NCBI GenBank assembly: GCA_963664465.2
Contig: CAXXSU010000015.1
Coordinates: 558,001 to 622,000, forward strand
Source of the DNA: CAVOAK01 sp963664465
Lineage (GTDB): Bacteria; Pseudomonadota; Alphaproteobacteria; UBA8366; CAVOAK01
Direction: 5' to 3'
DNA: 64,000 nt
Positions 53,628 to 61,141 of the stretch are shown here, piece after piece. Numbering within the stretch: position 1 is the first letter of the stretch; each line of letters starts with the position of its first letter. Below the pieces are notes generated by a model, which saw nothing but the letters and a program-made list of their open reading frames with translations, had not been told where the DNA came from and searched no databases. The position numbers and the translations under genes were made by a program.

Positions 53628-54290
53628 ATGAAACTACTTTTTCACGGTAGAGACTTTATCGACAAAGTGCTGGTCGTCGCAGCCGAGGCCGGTGTGCTCG
53701 ATCAGCTCGAGTTCATTATCCAGCAGCCATTTGACGAAGACGCCATCATCTGGGAGTACAACCCTCTTGGCCGGCATCCGGCGTTGGTTCTGGACGACGG
53801 TGTGGTGCTCTACCACGGCCTCCTGTGTTGCGAATATCTCGACTCACTGAGCAGCGGGCGCCGCCTGTTTCCGCAGGACGAAACACGGTGGAAAGCGGTG
53901 AGCCAAGCAATACTCGCCGACGGCCTGTTTGACGCGACATCGGCCCTGGTGGTCCAGGCGCTGCGCGCCCCGGAGGATCGGAGCCGCCCCGATATGCTCC
54001 GCCATCGCAAACGGATCTTCCATGTTCTTCCGGCCATGAATGACCATGCGGCGGCGTTTGGGCCTGACGACTTTCATATCGGACATGTCGTTTTTGCGAG
54101 CGGTCTGAACTACTACGATCGGCGCCAGCCGTTGCGGCGGGTCGAACTCGATCCGGCCGACGCCGCGTTCGATTGGCGGGCCGAGCACCCCACCCTTGCA
54201 AGCTGGTACGATCGGATTTGCGAGCGACCGTCGCTTCAGATTCGCCCGTCGCAACTTGGCGTTGCGGAGCAAGGAATGCCGAATATGTAA
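53628..54290 (+). CDS. GST-like protein (copy 1 of a pair)
   Basis: A 220-residue protein with a thioredoxin-like N-terminal domain (LLFHGRDFIDKVLVVAAEAG; NPLGRHPALVLDDGVVLYHG; CCEYLDS) and a helical C-terminal domain ending HPTLASWYDRICERPSLQ, as in glutathione S-transferases. The usual catalytic Ser/Cys of S/C-P-[FY] at the first helix is absent (GRDFIDKV), so catalysis or glutathione use is doubtful. It is very similar to 56097-56759, with equal length. The two copies flank two alpha/beta hydrolase genes. ATG 53628. Confidence 0.85.
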   Translation: MKLLFHGRDFIDKVLVVAAEAGVLDQLEFIIQQPFDEDAIIWEYNPLGRHPALVLDDGVVLYHGLLCCEYLDSLSSGRRLFPQDETRWKAVSQAILADGLFDATSALVVQALRAPEDRSRPDMLRHRKRIFHVLPAMNDHAAAFGPDDFHIGHVVFASGLNYYDRRQPLRRVELDPADAAFDWRAEHPTLASWYDRICERPSLQIRPSQLGVAEQGMPNM

Positions 54291-54380
54291 ATGGGTCGGG
54301 CAGCGGGCCCGCTGATGCAGAGATAGAAATGGACGGCCTGGCTCGACGCAGAGGATGATCTTTCCTTCGGAGAAGACACC

Positions 54381-55223
54381 GTGATCAAGCGCCGTTTTGC
54401 GACCATCGACATCGGCCAGATCCACTACTGGACGGCCGGGGAGGACAAGCGGGAGGGCGCCCATCCGCCGCTCGTTCTGTTGCATGCCTCACCCTTTTCA
54501 GGACGCAGTCTGAATGCGCTGACCGAGGCGATGGGCCGCTCGCGCTGGGTGATCGCGCCCGACCACTTGGGCCAAGGCGATTCGTGCCCACCACAGCAGC
54601 GCGATCCCGAAATAGAGTATTTCGGCGACGCCCTGGTCCGGTTTCTCGACGCGATCGGCGTCACCAAATCCGACCTCTACGGCACCTCGACCGGCGGTCA
54701 CGTCGCGATGGACGTTGCCATTCGTTATCCCGAGCGGGTGCGCAAGCTCATTCTCGATGGCGCCGGTCTTTCTTCTGAGCAGCTCCGGACTGAATACGTC
54801 GCCCACGTGCGCGAAAAACCTCCGTTCGACTACAACGGCTCGCAGATGCTGTGGGCCTTTCAGACAGCGAAGGACATGTACCTGTTCTTCCCCTACTACC
54901 AGCGCGACGCCGCCCACCGCCGTACGCGTGACCTTGCCTCGGCCGAGGAACTGCACCTGTTTGCCCTCGAGTTGCTGCGCAACCACGACACCTACCGACA
55001 TGCGTATATCGCGGCGTTCGGAGCCAATCCGGGCGGCCACAAGTACGCGAAGCTCAGCCAGCCGGTGATGCACGCGGCGGGGACCAAGGACGGAAGCGCC
55101 AGCACCTTCGATCAGGTCGCCAAGATGATCCCGGACTGCACCGTGCGGAGGTATCCGGGCAGTGGGCTCACCGTCGACCAATCCACGGTTGCGGGCATGT
55201 TCGCCGAATGGCTGGACGCCTGA
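54381..55223 (+). CDS. Alpha/beta hydrolase with Ser nucleophile
   Basis: A 280-residue hydrolase starting at GTG 54381 with GGAG upstream. It reads RRFATIDIGQIHYWTAGEDK, PLVLLHASPFSGRSLNAL (oxyanion region), APDHLGQGDSCPPQQ and the elbow LYGTSTGGHVAMDVA, with Ser at the nucleophile position (G-T-S-T-G), then RYPERVRKLILDGAGLSSEQ. It is the only member of this local family (54381, 55234, 40042, fragment 28059) with the ordinary Ser. Probable esterase, lactonase or C-C bond hydrolase. Ten bp separate it from the next hydrolase gene. Confidence 0.88.
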   Translation: MIKRRFATIDIGQIHYWTAGEDKREGAHPPLVLLHASPFSGRSLNALTEAMGRSRWVIAPDHLGQGDSCPPQQRDPEIEYFGDALVRFLDAIGVTKSDLYGTSTGGHVAMDVAIRYPERVRKLILDGAGLSSEQLRTEYVAHVREKPPFDYNGSQMLWAFQTAKDMYLFFPYYQRDAAHRRTRDLASAEELHLFALELLRNHDTYRHAYIAAFGANPGGHKYAKLSQPVMHAAGTKDGSASTFDQVAKMIPDCTVRRYPGSGLTVDQSTVAGMFAEWLDA

Positions 55224-55233
55224 GGGAGGGGCC

Positions 55234-56100
55234 GTGAGCGCCGCACAGATTCGCCGCGGCTTCCTCGATATCGCCGAGGGCCAAATCCATTTTCGCGCGG
55301 CCGGTCGCGAGCCCGCCCAAAGCGAAAAACCTCTACTCGTCATGTTCCACGGCGCGCCGGGCTCGAGCAAGCAGTTCGAACGGCTCGTCCTGGCAATGGC
55401 AAGCGTCCGCCCGGTGATGGCGCTCGACACGATGGGTATGGGCGATTCCTCGCCATCCGCGCGAGAGGATGCCGACATGGCCTATTTTGCCGATGCTGCC
55501 GGGCGCGCGCTCGACAGCCATGGCGTCACGGGCAAACTCGACGTCCTCGGCCATCACGAAGGGGCTCCTGTCGCCACGGAGTTCGCGATCGCGTGGCCGG
55601 CCCGGGTGAACAAGCTCATCCTCGACGGCATGAGCGCAGCGCCCACCGAGCGGGCGCGCGGGTATGCGACAACGCTGGACAAACGCGCCCCCATCGATCA
55701 GGTCGGGTCGCAGTATTTCGATGCTTGGCACAGCCTGCGCGATGCCTACCTGTTCCGTCCCGCCGACCAGCGCCTTGCCGCTAACACGCTCCCAAGCGGA
55801 CTACCGTCGCTCGAGCTTTTTCACGCGCACGTGGTGGAGATCCTCAAAGGGCTCCGCACCAGCCATACCGCGACCGCGGCCGCGGCGCTCTACGACGCGC
55901 CCACGCGCCTTCCGTTCATCTCGGTGCCGACCCTCGCCACGTGTGCGCGCCTGGACGGACCGTTTTCGGCGCTCGACGAGGTGGCTCGCCTCGTGCCCGG
56001 ATGCACAAAACTCATCCAACCCCAAGACAATACGGGGGACCTCGCGACCGACGAGGAAATCCGAGCGCTTGGCAAGGCGCTCGGAGATTGGCTCGGATGA
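55234..56100 (+). CDS. Alpha/beta hydrolase homologue with His at the nucleophile position
   Basis: A 288-residue protein starting at GTG 55234 with a strong GGGAGGGG directly upstream. It has RRGFLDIAEGQIHFRAAGRE, LLVMFHGAPGSSKQFERLVL, ALDTMGMGDSSPSAREDAD and the elbow DVLGHHEGAPVATEFA: G-H-H-E-G, so the nucleophile is replaced by His. The following strand AWPARVNKLILDGMSAAPTE is normal. It may be a non-hydrolytic lyase or isomerase-type member, or a partner of its neighbour at 54381. Its stop overlaps the ATG of the second GST-like gene by four bases. Confidence 0.87.
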   Translation: MSAAQIRRGFLDIAEGQIHFRAAGREPAQSEKPLLVMFHGAPGSSKQFERLVLAMASVRPVMALDTMGMGDSSPSAREDADMAYFADAAGRALDSHGVTGKLDVLGHHEGAPVATEFAIAWPARVNKLILDGMSAAPTERARGYATTLDKRAPIDQVGSQYFDAWHSLRDAYLFRPADQRLAANTLPSGLPSLELFHAHVVEILKGLRTSHTATAAAALYDAPTRLPFISVPTLATCARLDGPFSALDEVARLVPGCTKLIQPQDNTGDLATDEEIRALGKALGDWLG

Positions 56101-56759
56101 AACTGTACTTCAGTGGCCGAGATTACATTCACAAAGTGATCGTGGTCGCCGCCGAGGCCGGTGTGCTCGACAGGCTTGGATTTGTCACCGAGAATCCTCT
56201 CGACCGGGATGGCATCATCTGGGAGGTCAATCCCCTTGGCCGCCACCCGGTCCTGGTCTTGGACGACGGTGTGGTGCTTTGCCACGGCCTGTTGTGCTGC
56301 GAATACCTCGACTCGCACAGCGCCGCGCCCCGCCTGTTCCCGCAGGACGAGACGCGGTGGAAAGCGCTGAGCCAGATGATCCTGGGGGATGGCCTGTTCG
56401 ACGCGACATCGGCTCTGGTCATTCAAAGTTTGCGCGATCCGGCCGAGCGCAACCAGGCCGATATGCGGCGTCACCGTATGCGCATTCTCCATGCCCTGCC
56501 GGTGGTGGATCGCGATGCGGCCGGCTTCGAAACCGAAGACTTCCACATCGGGCAGGTGTGTTTTGCCGGCGGCCTCAACTTTTTCGATATGCGCAAGCCG
56601 CTGGCGCGGGTAAAACTGGAACCGGCGGACGCCGCTTTCGACTGGCGCCGCGATTACCCCACGCTTGCCGCGTGGTACGAGCGGGTGTGCGAGCGGCCGT
56701 CGCTTCGACTGCGTCCCTCGCACCTCGGAATCCTCCCGCAGAGTGCGCCGAAGATGTGA
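56097..56759 (+). CDS. GST-like protein (copy 2 of a pair)
   Basis: A 220-residue protein closely related to 53628-54290: LYFSGRDYIHKVIVVAAEAG, WEVNPLGRHPVLVLDDGVVL, CCEYLDSHSAAPRLFPQDET, RWKALSQMILGDGLFDATSA, and C-terminal YPTLAAWYERVCERPSLRLR. It also lacks Ser/Cys in the first-helix motif (GRDYIHKV). ATG 56097 overlaps the preceding hydrolase stop (ATGA), so it belongs to the same operon, followed 31 bp later by the MmgE/PrpD gene. Confidence 0.86.
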   Translation: MKLYFSGRDYIHKVIVVAAEAGVLDRLGFVTENPLDRDGIIWEVNPLGRHPVLVLDDGVVLCHGLLCCEYLDSHSAAPRLFPQDETRWKALSQMILGDGLFDATSALVIQSLRDPAERNQADMRRHRMRILHALPVVDRDAAGFETEDFHIGQVCFAGGLNFFDMRKPLARVKLEPADAAFDWRRDYPTLAAWYERVCERPSLRLRPSHLGILPQSAPKM

Positions 56760-56790
56760 ACGGGGCCGCTGCCGGCCGAAAGGAAGAGCC

Positions 56791-58176
56791 ATGAACAAGA
56801 CAACAGTTGCCTCAGGGACGCAAAGCGTGACGACCAAGCTGGCGGCGGAGGTCGCCGAGACGCCGTTTGACGCCATCCCGGGTTCCGCGCTGGAGGCGAT
56901 CAAGCGCCTGGTCATCGATCACGTCGGCATCACCTACATGGGCGCCGTCTTTACCGGCGAGGCGCTTATCGCCTACGCCAAGGAACTGGGGGGACGGCCC
57001 GAGGCGGTCCTGATCGGCGCGGGCATCAAGGTGCCCGCCGAGCTGGCCGCCGGCATCAACGCCCAGCTCTGCCGCAATACCGATTTCGAGGAGACCGGGC
57101 CCGGAACCCATGTCGGACCGCTTATCGCTCATACCGCCCTTGCGGTGGGGCAGCGCGTCGGGGCCTCGGGCCGCGATGTTCTCGCCGCCGCGGCGCTCGG
57201 CTACGCTCTGATCGCGCGATTTCACTTTGCCCGTGGCGCGGATTGGCCGCGCACCAGTGTCGTCCATCACCGCACCGCGGCCGCGGCCATCGCATCGCGG
57301 TTACTCGGTCACGACGCCGCCATGACCGCGCGCGCGCTCAGTCTGGCGTGGGAGTTTCCGCCGCGCACACACATGGCAAGCTTCGAATTCAAGTTCAAAC
57401 GGGTTTCGCCGCTGGCCATGTTATCGGCGCTGGGGGCACCCTTGTTCGGTGCTCGAGGGGGCGTTCAAGCGGCGGTGATGACGGGCCTCGGCTTCGAAAG
57501 CGTGCCGGACGAGATCGACCTGCATATTTCCGGGTACGACCTCGCGGTGCTCTGCGAACCGCCGACGCCCTTCCATCACGTGAGCGGCGAAATGGAGCTC
57601 AAACCCTGGGTCTGCAGCCGGCCTTGCAGCTGCGCGATGCAGGGGATTGCAAATCTGATTCGCGAGCATGCCATTGATGCGCCCGATGTCACCGCCATCC
57701 GGCTCCGCCTCTCGGGAATATACCTCCGGCATTGGCTAAACGACCCGGCGCCGGATACGTACTGGGAGGCCATTTATTCGACCCAGTGGGCCGCGGCCAT
57801 GGTTCTACAGGGCATCCCAGCGGGCCCGAAATGGGTCACCGAAGAGCGCCTGGCCGATCCGTTTTCGCGGCGTCTTGCAGCCATGGTCGAGATCACCGAG
57901 GACCCGGATTCGACCCGGGCCTATTTTGAGCTCAGATGGCAGGACATTCGAGGCAGTGTCGAGATCGAAGCCGGCGGCGAGACCCACCGCGCGTCATACA
58001 CCATGGGCGAGACGCTTGGCAGCCCGCGCACGAACATGCCAGAGGCGATGGTCGAGGAGAAGTTTATGGAGGCCACGTCTCTGTCACTCAGCCCGGAGAA
58101 GGGGCACGGCCTCCTCGAAGCATTGCGCCGAATCGAGGAAGTGAGCGACATCAATGATGTTGCGGCCCTTTTCTGA
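56791..58176 (+). CDS. MmgE/PrpD-family protein (dehydratase/isomerase)
   Basis: A 461-residue protein of the 2-methylcitrate dehydratase / iminodisuccinate-epimerase / cis-aconitate-decarboxylase superfamily. It has AIKRLVIDHVGITYMGAVFT at the N-terminus, the NAQLCRNTDFEET segment, GTHVGPLIAHTALAVGQRVG, a central helical part, and the C-terminal lid domain (ETLGSPRTNMPEAMVEEKF). No prpB, prpC or acnD gene is nearby, so propionate catabolism is unlikely and a role on the cluster's own substrate is inferred. ATG 56791 follows AAAGGAAGAGCC. Confidence 0.88.
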   Translation: MNKTTVASGTQSVTTKLAAEVAETPFDAIPGSALEAIKRLVIDHVGITYMGAVFTGEALIAYAKELGGRPEAVLIGAGIKVPAELAAGINAQLCRNTDFEETGPGTHVGPLIAHTALAVGQRVGASGRDVLAAAALGYALIARFHFARGADWPRTSVVHHRTAAAAIASRLLGHDAAMTARALSLAWEFPPRTHMASFEFKFKRVSPLAMLSALGAPLFGARGGVQAAVMTGLGFESVPDEIDLHISGYDLAVLCEPPTPFHHVSGEMELKPWVCSRPCSCAMQGIANLIREHAIDAPDVTAIRLRLSGIYLRHWLNDPAPDTYWEAIYSTQWAAAMVLQGIPAGPKWVTEERLADPFSRRLAAMVEITEDPDSTRAYFELRWQDIRGSVEIEAGGETHRASYTMGETLGSPRTNMPEAMVEEKFMEATSLSLSPEKGHGLLEALRRIEEVSDINDVAALF

Positions 58177-58215
58177 CCACTCTCCGCACATCGGCGGTTC
58201 GCCTGGGCCTGACGC

Positions 58216-58886
58216 TTGATCCGCGATTCCGCATGCCGTGGGAAATCTACGTCAACCGGCTGGAAAGCGTTTTCTGCGCGAAGACCACCCGAGCGTCGAT
58301 CACCGCGAACATGTATTGCTTGGACAGGACGGCATGGAGACGTTCATCGTCTTCGACGAGGGCATCCGCCAGAACGCGCCCCATTTCGACCCAGATGTGG
58401 AGCGCGAACACGCCGCCAAACTGTTCGGCACCCACCCGTCCTATTTCAAGGCCGACACGTTGGCCGATCTGGCGGCGCAATGCGGAATCGATGCTGCCAA
58501 TCTCGAGGCCTCGGTGGCCGAGTTCAACCAAGCCGTCGAAACCGGCACCGACCCGGCCTTCGGGCGGAGACGCTCCCGCGTCCCATCGACACGCCCCCTA
58601 TCTCGCCATCCGGGCGGTGGGCATGACCGTGGTGAGCCCGGCCGGCATCAACGCCGACGGCGGCCTGCAGGTTTCTACCGCCGACGGATCGCCGATCCCC
58701 AACCTCTACGCCGCGGGCGAGGTGCTGGGCTTTGCGCGCCTCTCGGGCGCGGGCTTCCTGGGCGGCATGTCGCTGACGCCGGCGCTCACCTTCGGGCGTC
58801 TGCTCGGCCAGAAAATAACTCAGCGTCCGCTTCCTCGCAGACACCGGACATGGCGGAAGCCGTCCGTGGGGAACGAAGCCGCTTGA
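58216..58886 (+). pseudogene. C-terminal remnant of a third FAD_binding_2 oxidoreductase, with two frameshifts
   Basis: Three frame segments together match the C-terminal half of the flavoenzymes at 29217 and 36104: MPWEIYVNRL at 58233, then GKRFLREDHPSVDHREHVLL to FGRRR (about 58265-58570) in another frame, then APYLAIRAVGMTVVSPAG and NLYAAGEVLGFARLSGAG with GGMSLTPALTFGRLLGQK in the first frame. The entire N-terminal half, including the GAGTAG motif, is missing. So it is a truncated gene further damaged by two indels (near 58262 and 58565). It marks the right end of the enzyme block. From 58887 to 59167 I see no gene. Confidence 0.85.
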
Positions 58887-59167
58887 AATGGGCCGGATAT
58901 ATGCGGGGCATTAGAGCCCGTATCCGTACCCCGGGAGGGGGGGCGCGGCGGGCGCTAGCGGCAGCGAATTAGAATCTGAGGCATCGCCTGCTTGGATTCT
59001 GCAACTTGGATGCAGCAACGAACCGATCCGTTGATGCCGAACTGCATCTGGAGATTTGTGCGGCGGCCCGGATTATTACTACCCTAAATGCTACCCCACC
59101 GCCGTGAGTGGCCCCGAAGATACTCGTAACCCATTGAGAAATTGGGGGGCGATCGGGGGCCGCGCGT

Positions 59168-59638
59168 TCAACCGCGGCGAAAATCGGGATCGACCTTGGC
59201 CGTCATGGCCTCGCGCATCTGGTTCATCGCCGCGGGTGGCGCCTCCATGTAATGGAAGATCCTCCAGCCCTCGGGTTTGCGCCGGAGCACCATGCTAACG
59301 CGCACGTCGCCGGCGATCATCTCGCCGCCGTACAACCCGCCCGGCGCGAGCTCCGCGTTCCAATGCATGTCGTAGAAGACAAGGGCGAGGTCCGGGCCGA
59401 TATCCTTAACCCTGATTCCGGAGCGCCTGTGAGCGGCGCGTGTTATGAGGTTTCCGGTGGCGGCGAAATAGGCTTCGATGGCGGGCCAACCAATATTGGT
59501 GTCGGCTTCCTCGGCGACATAGATCGGATCGGTCTCTTCACGGTCCCAAAGGGCCAGGATATCGTCGTAGTCGCGCTGGCTCCAAGAGGCATCGAGGCGC
59601 GCGAAAAGGGCGGTGATTTCTTCTTCCGTCTCGCTCAT
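59168..59638 (-). CDS. NTF2-like (SnoaL-type) protein
   Basis: A 156-residue single-domain protein: ITALFARLDASWSQRDYDDI, LALWDREETDPIYVAEE, IEAYFAATGN, LALVFYDMHWNAELAPGG, GDVRVSMVLRRKPEGWRIFH and YMEAPPAAM. The pattern is the NTF2 fold with the usual W-R-I-x-H near the end. Function unknown; relatives include ketosteroid isomerase-like enzymes and association domains. The ATG at 59638 overlaps the end of a 24-codon frame (59635-59709) by four bases, an arrangement for coupled translation. The stretch 59710-59929 contains no gene that I can support. Confidence 0.82.
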   Translation of the reverse strand: MSETEEEITALFARLDASWSQRDYDDILALWDREETDPIYVAEEADTNIGWPAIEAYFAATGNLITRAAHRRSGIRVKDIGPDLALVFYDMHWNAELAPGGLYGGEMIAGDVRVSMVLRRKPEGWRIFHYMEAPPAAMNQMREAMTAKVDPDFRRG

Positions 59639-59709
59639 GGGTTTCCTCCCAAGGGTGCCGGCGCGGCTTCAAGCCAGGCGGCGGTTTCGCTATCGAGGTG
59701 CGGCGTCAT
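59635..59709 (-). pseudogene. 24-codon leader-like frame, possibly the N-terminus of a lost esterase
   Basis: ATG at 59709 reads MTPHLDSETAAWLEAAPAPL and ends at a TGA that overlaps the SnoaL ATG (ATGA). The residues look like the first part of HSL-type esterases (MTPHLDPE..A-L type starts), but nothing else of such a protein follows. It contains the GGGAGGAAACCC that serves as the ribosome site of the SnoaL gene. It could be a remnant kept for translational coupling, or chance. Confidence 0.35.
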
Positions 59710-59929
59710 CGTATCGCGGAACTGGTGAGAAACCTATCTGTCACCAATGAGCGGATCGACGTGAATTCGGGTGCGTACTGCGGTGACTACGCCATGAGTA
59801 TCATGTGTTTTCAGATCGAGAACGTTGACCAAGACCCCATCGGAATTGTTTCAGCCCGAAACCCTTCGCGGGCGTCTCGTCCTGACCTCCACTACGGGGG
59901 GCCACACCCCGCTTGTTCTCCTTTGCGTC

Positions 59930-60265
59930 CTAGGGCACGAGCACCATCTTGCCGAAAACGGCGCGCTCGGCGGTGAGCCGCGCCATGTTCTGAACGTCCT
60001 TGAGCGCGCCCACCTTGTGGATCACGGGATTGAGCTGCCGCCGGGCGACCAGGTCCAGTACATGTTCGATCTCAACGCGCGACGCATAGTGGCTGCCATG
60101 AAGGCGTAGCTGCTTGCCCAGCAGCGCGCCAATACTGATCGCAGGTGCCGCGCCGCCGTGGGCGAGAATCACTCCCGGCTTGTCTTCGTCGCTTTGGGCG
60201 ACTTGGGCCTCGTCCTTGAGAATGATGCTCAGCGTGTCGGTTCTTGTGTCGTAGGTGGCCTTCAT
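59930..60265 (-). CDS. Chimeric frame: DUF2283 start joined to an alcohol-dehydrogenase C-terminus
   Basis: The 111-residue product has two unrelated parts. Residues 1-36 (MKATYDTRTDTLSIILKDEA, then SDEDKPGVIL) are a DUF2283 N-terminus. From about residue 37 on, ISIGALLGKQLRLHGSHYAS, VEIEHVLDLVARRQLNPVIH and ERAVFGKMVLVP are the end of a zinc-type medium-chain alcohol dehydrogenase. The join is near 60150 and keeps one open frame. This looks like a deletion or recombination fusion of two gene fragments, not a designed protein. The start overlaps the stop of the upstream DUF4258-like fragment by four bases. Confidence 0.75.
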   Translation of the reverse strand: MKATYDTRTDTLSIILKDEAQVAQSDEDKPGVILAHGGAAPAISIGALLGKQLRLHGSHYASRVEIEHVLDLVARRQLNPVIHKVGALKDVQNMARLTAERAVFGKMVLVP

Positions 60266-60402
60266 CGGTCAGACCTCCAGTATTTCGTGATGTTGCTCGT
60301 GCGGTATATGGTAACGATCTCGGTGGGAATCCGGTCGACATCGACGAACACACGTACCAGATAGTCCCGGCTGGCTTGACGATCGGCTCGAACATATGAT
60401 TC
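60262..60402 (-). pseudogene. C-terminal fragment of a DUF4258-type small protein
   Basis: One minus-strand frame reads RADRQASRDYLVRVFVDVDR, then IPTEIVTIYRTSNITKYW and RSDR before TGA, typical of the end of DUF4258 proteins, which are commonly encoded just before DUF2283 genes. A TAG precedes it after 46 codons and there is no start codon, so the 5' part is lost. The stop overlaps the DUF2283 ATG. Such pairs have been suspected to act as toxin-antitoxin-like modules; this one is broken on both sides. Confidence 0.6.
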
Positions 60403-60456
60403 CTATTCCTGGCGAGTCACGACACGCAGGCGGCATTGGCAATGAAACTTCGCCCG

Positions 60457-60511
60457 TGGTGCCCGCTGAGGGATTCGAACCCCCACTCCCTATCGGGAAA
60501 CGGATTTTAAG
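60457..60511 (-). pseudogene. 3' half of a split tRNA-Leu(TAA), from anticodon loop to CCA
   Basis: On the minus strand this reads from the anticodon loop CTTAAAA (60505-60511) through the 3' anticodon stem TCCGT, a long variable arm TCCC-GATA-GGGA, T-arm GGGGG-TTCGAAT-CCCTC, acceptor AGCGGGC and A-CCA (60457-60459). Upstream of the loop the sequence (GGCGTCGGC) does not pair, so the 5' half is absent here. It is found 1.57 kb away at 62086-62124 with perfectly complementary acceptor and anticodon stems. Confidence 0.9.
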
Positions 60512-60597
60512 GCCGACGCCGCAGAAATATACTATTCAAAGACAATGGCTTGGTCGGTAGAACAAGTTGTGTGAAAAAAGTGTGGCTCACAAAGGCA

Positions 60598-60629
60598 CAA
60601 CGGACTTAGACAGAAATGCGTTTCCCGAT
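60598..60629 (+). repeat. tRNA-Leu-like segment in opposite orientation
   Basis: CAACGGACTTA (60598-60608), then ten other bases, then CGTTTCCCGAT (60619-60629). Both outer blocks equal the anticodon 5' stem/loop and the variable-arm start of the split tRNA, but on the plus strand and with a different middle. It may be a leftover attachment-site copy. Confidence 0.5.
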
Positions 60630-60671
60630 TTTATGACGAAAAACCAATGGCTTACGAAAATAAACTAGCGG

Positions 60672-60692
60672 CAACGGACTTTTAGTCCGTTG
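60672..60692. repeat. Perfect palindrome made of the tRNA anticodon-stem sequence
   Basis: CAACGGACT-TTT-AGTCCGTTG: nine-base perfect arms with a three-base centre. Each arm equals CAACGGACT of the split tRNA's anticodon 5' stem. It could be a recombinase-binding palindrome, a head-to-head junction of two tRNA pieces, or a hairpin. Confidence 0.6.
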
Positions 60693-60984
60693 TGTGCGCG
60701 CGGTCGGCGATCTCATCCCGTTCGGCGCCCTAGTCAATTCTCTTGGAAGGGTCATCGTCCTTCCGCACAACCTTCCACTGTTCGCCCTTCCCGATAGCAT
60801 TAATCGTCACCCGCGCAGCGGAACGAAGGACATTCTTTACATTCGTCGGCAGTTTTTCATAACCAACGTCATGTAATGTTGAAGGCGACAGTCCCATTTT
60901 CGTTGCGCGGGGCGACGACAACATCTGCATTATCATTTGGCAGCACGTCGTTGCGGCACGCACGTGGAAGATTTGGCGGGGTGT

Positions 60985-61141
60985 CGTTATTGTAGTGAAC
61001 GTTCTCACGCGGAGTTATTTCGGAAAGGTATCCGGCCACGACCTGGTTTTGACTTTTCGATCAAAGAATCGGAGGCGCCGTTATTGTAGTGAACGTTCTC
61101 ACGCGGAGTTATTTCGGAAAGGTATCCGGCCACGACCTGGT
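60985..61141. repeat. 63-bp perfect direct repeat (94-bp period)
   Basis: The block beginning CGTTATTGTAGTGAACGTTC and ending CCACGACCTGGT occurs at 60985-61047 and 61079-61141 with no mismatch; 31 other bases lie between. The period of 94 is not a multiple of three, so it moves the reading frame at the C-terminus of the MltR-like gene. Only two copies, so not a CRISPR. Confidence 0.9.

Noticed and set aside
56791..58176. 2-methylcitrate cycle (prpD)
   Set aside because: The protein is of the MmgE/PrpD superfamily, but no prpB, prpC or acnD is present and the neighbours are unrelated to propionate use.
60730..61008. 92-codon minus-strand frame downstream of the MltR-like gene
   Set aside because: Overlaps the repeat and may be the displaced end of that gene in another frame; no family features, so not listed as a separate gene.
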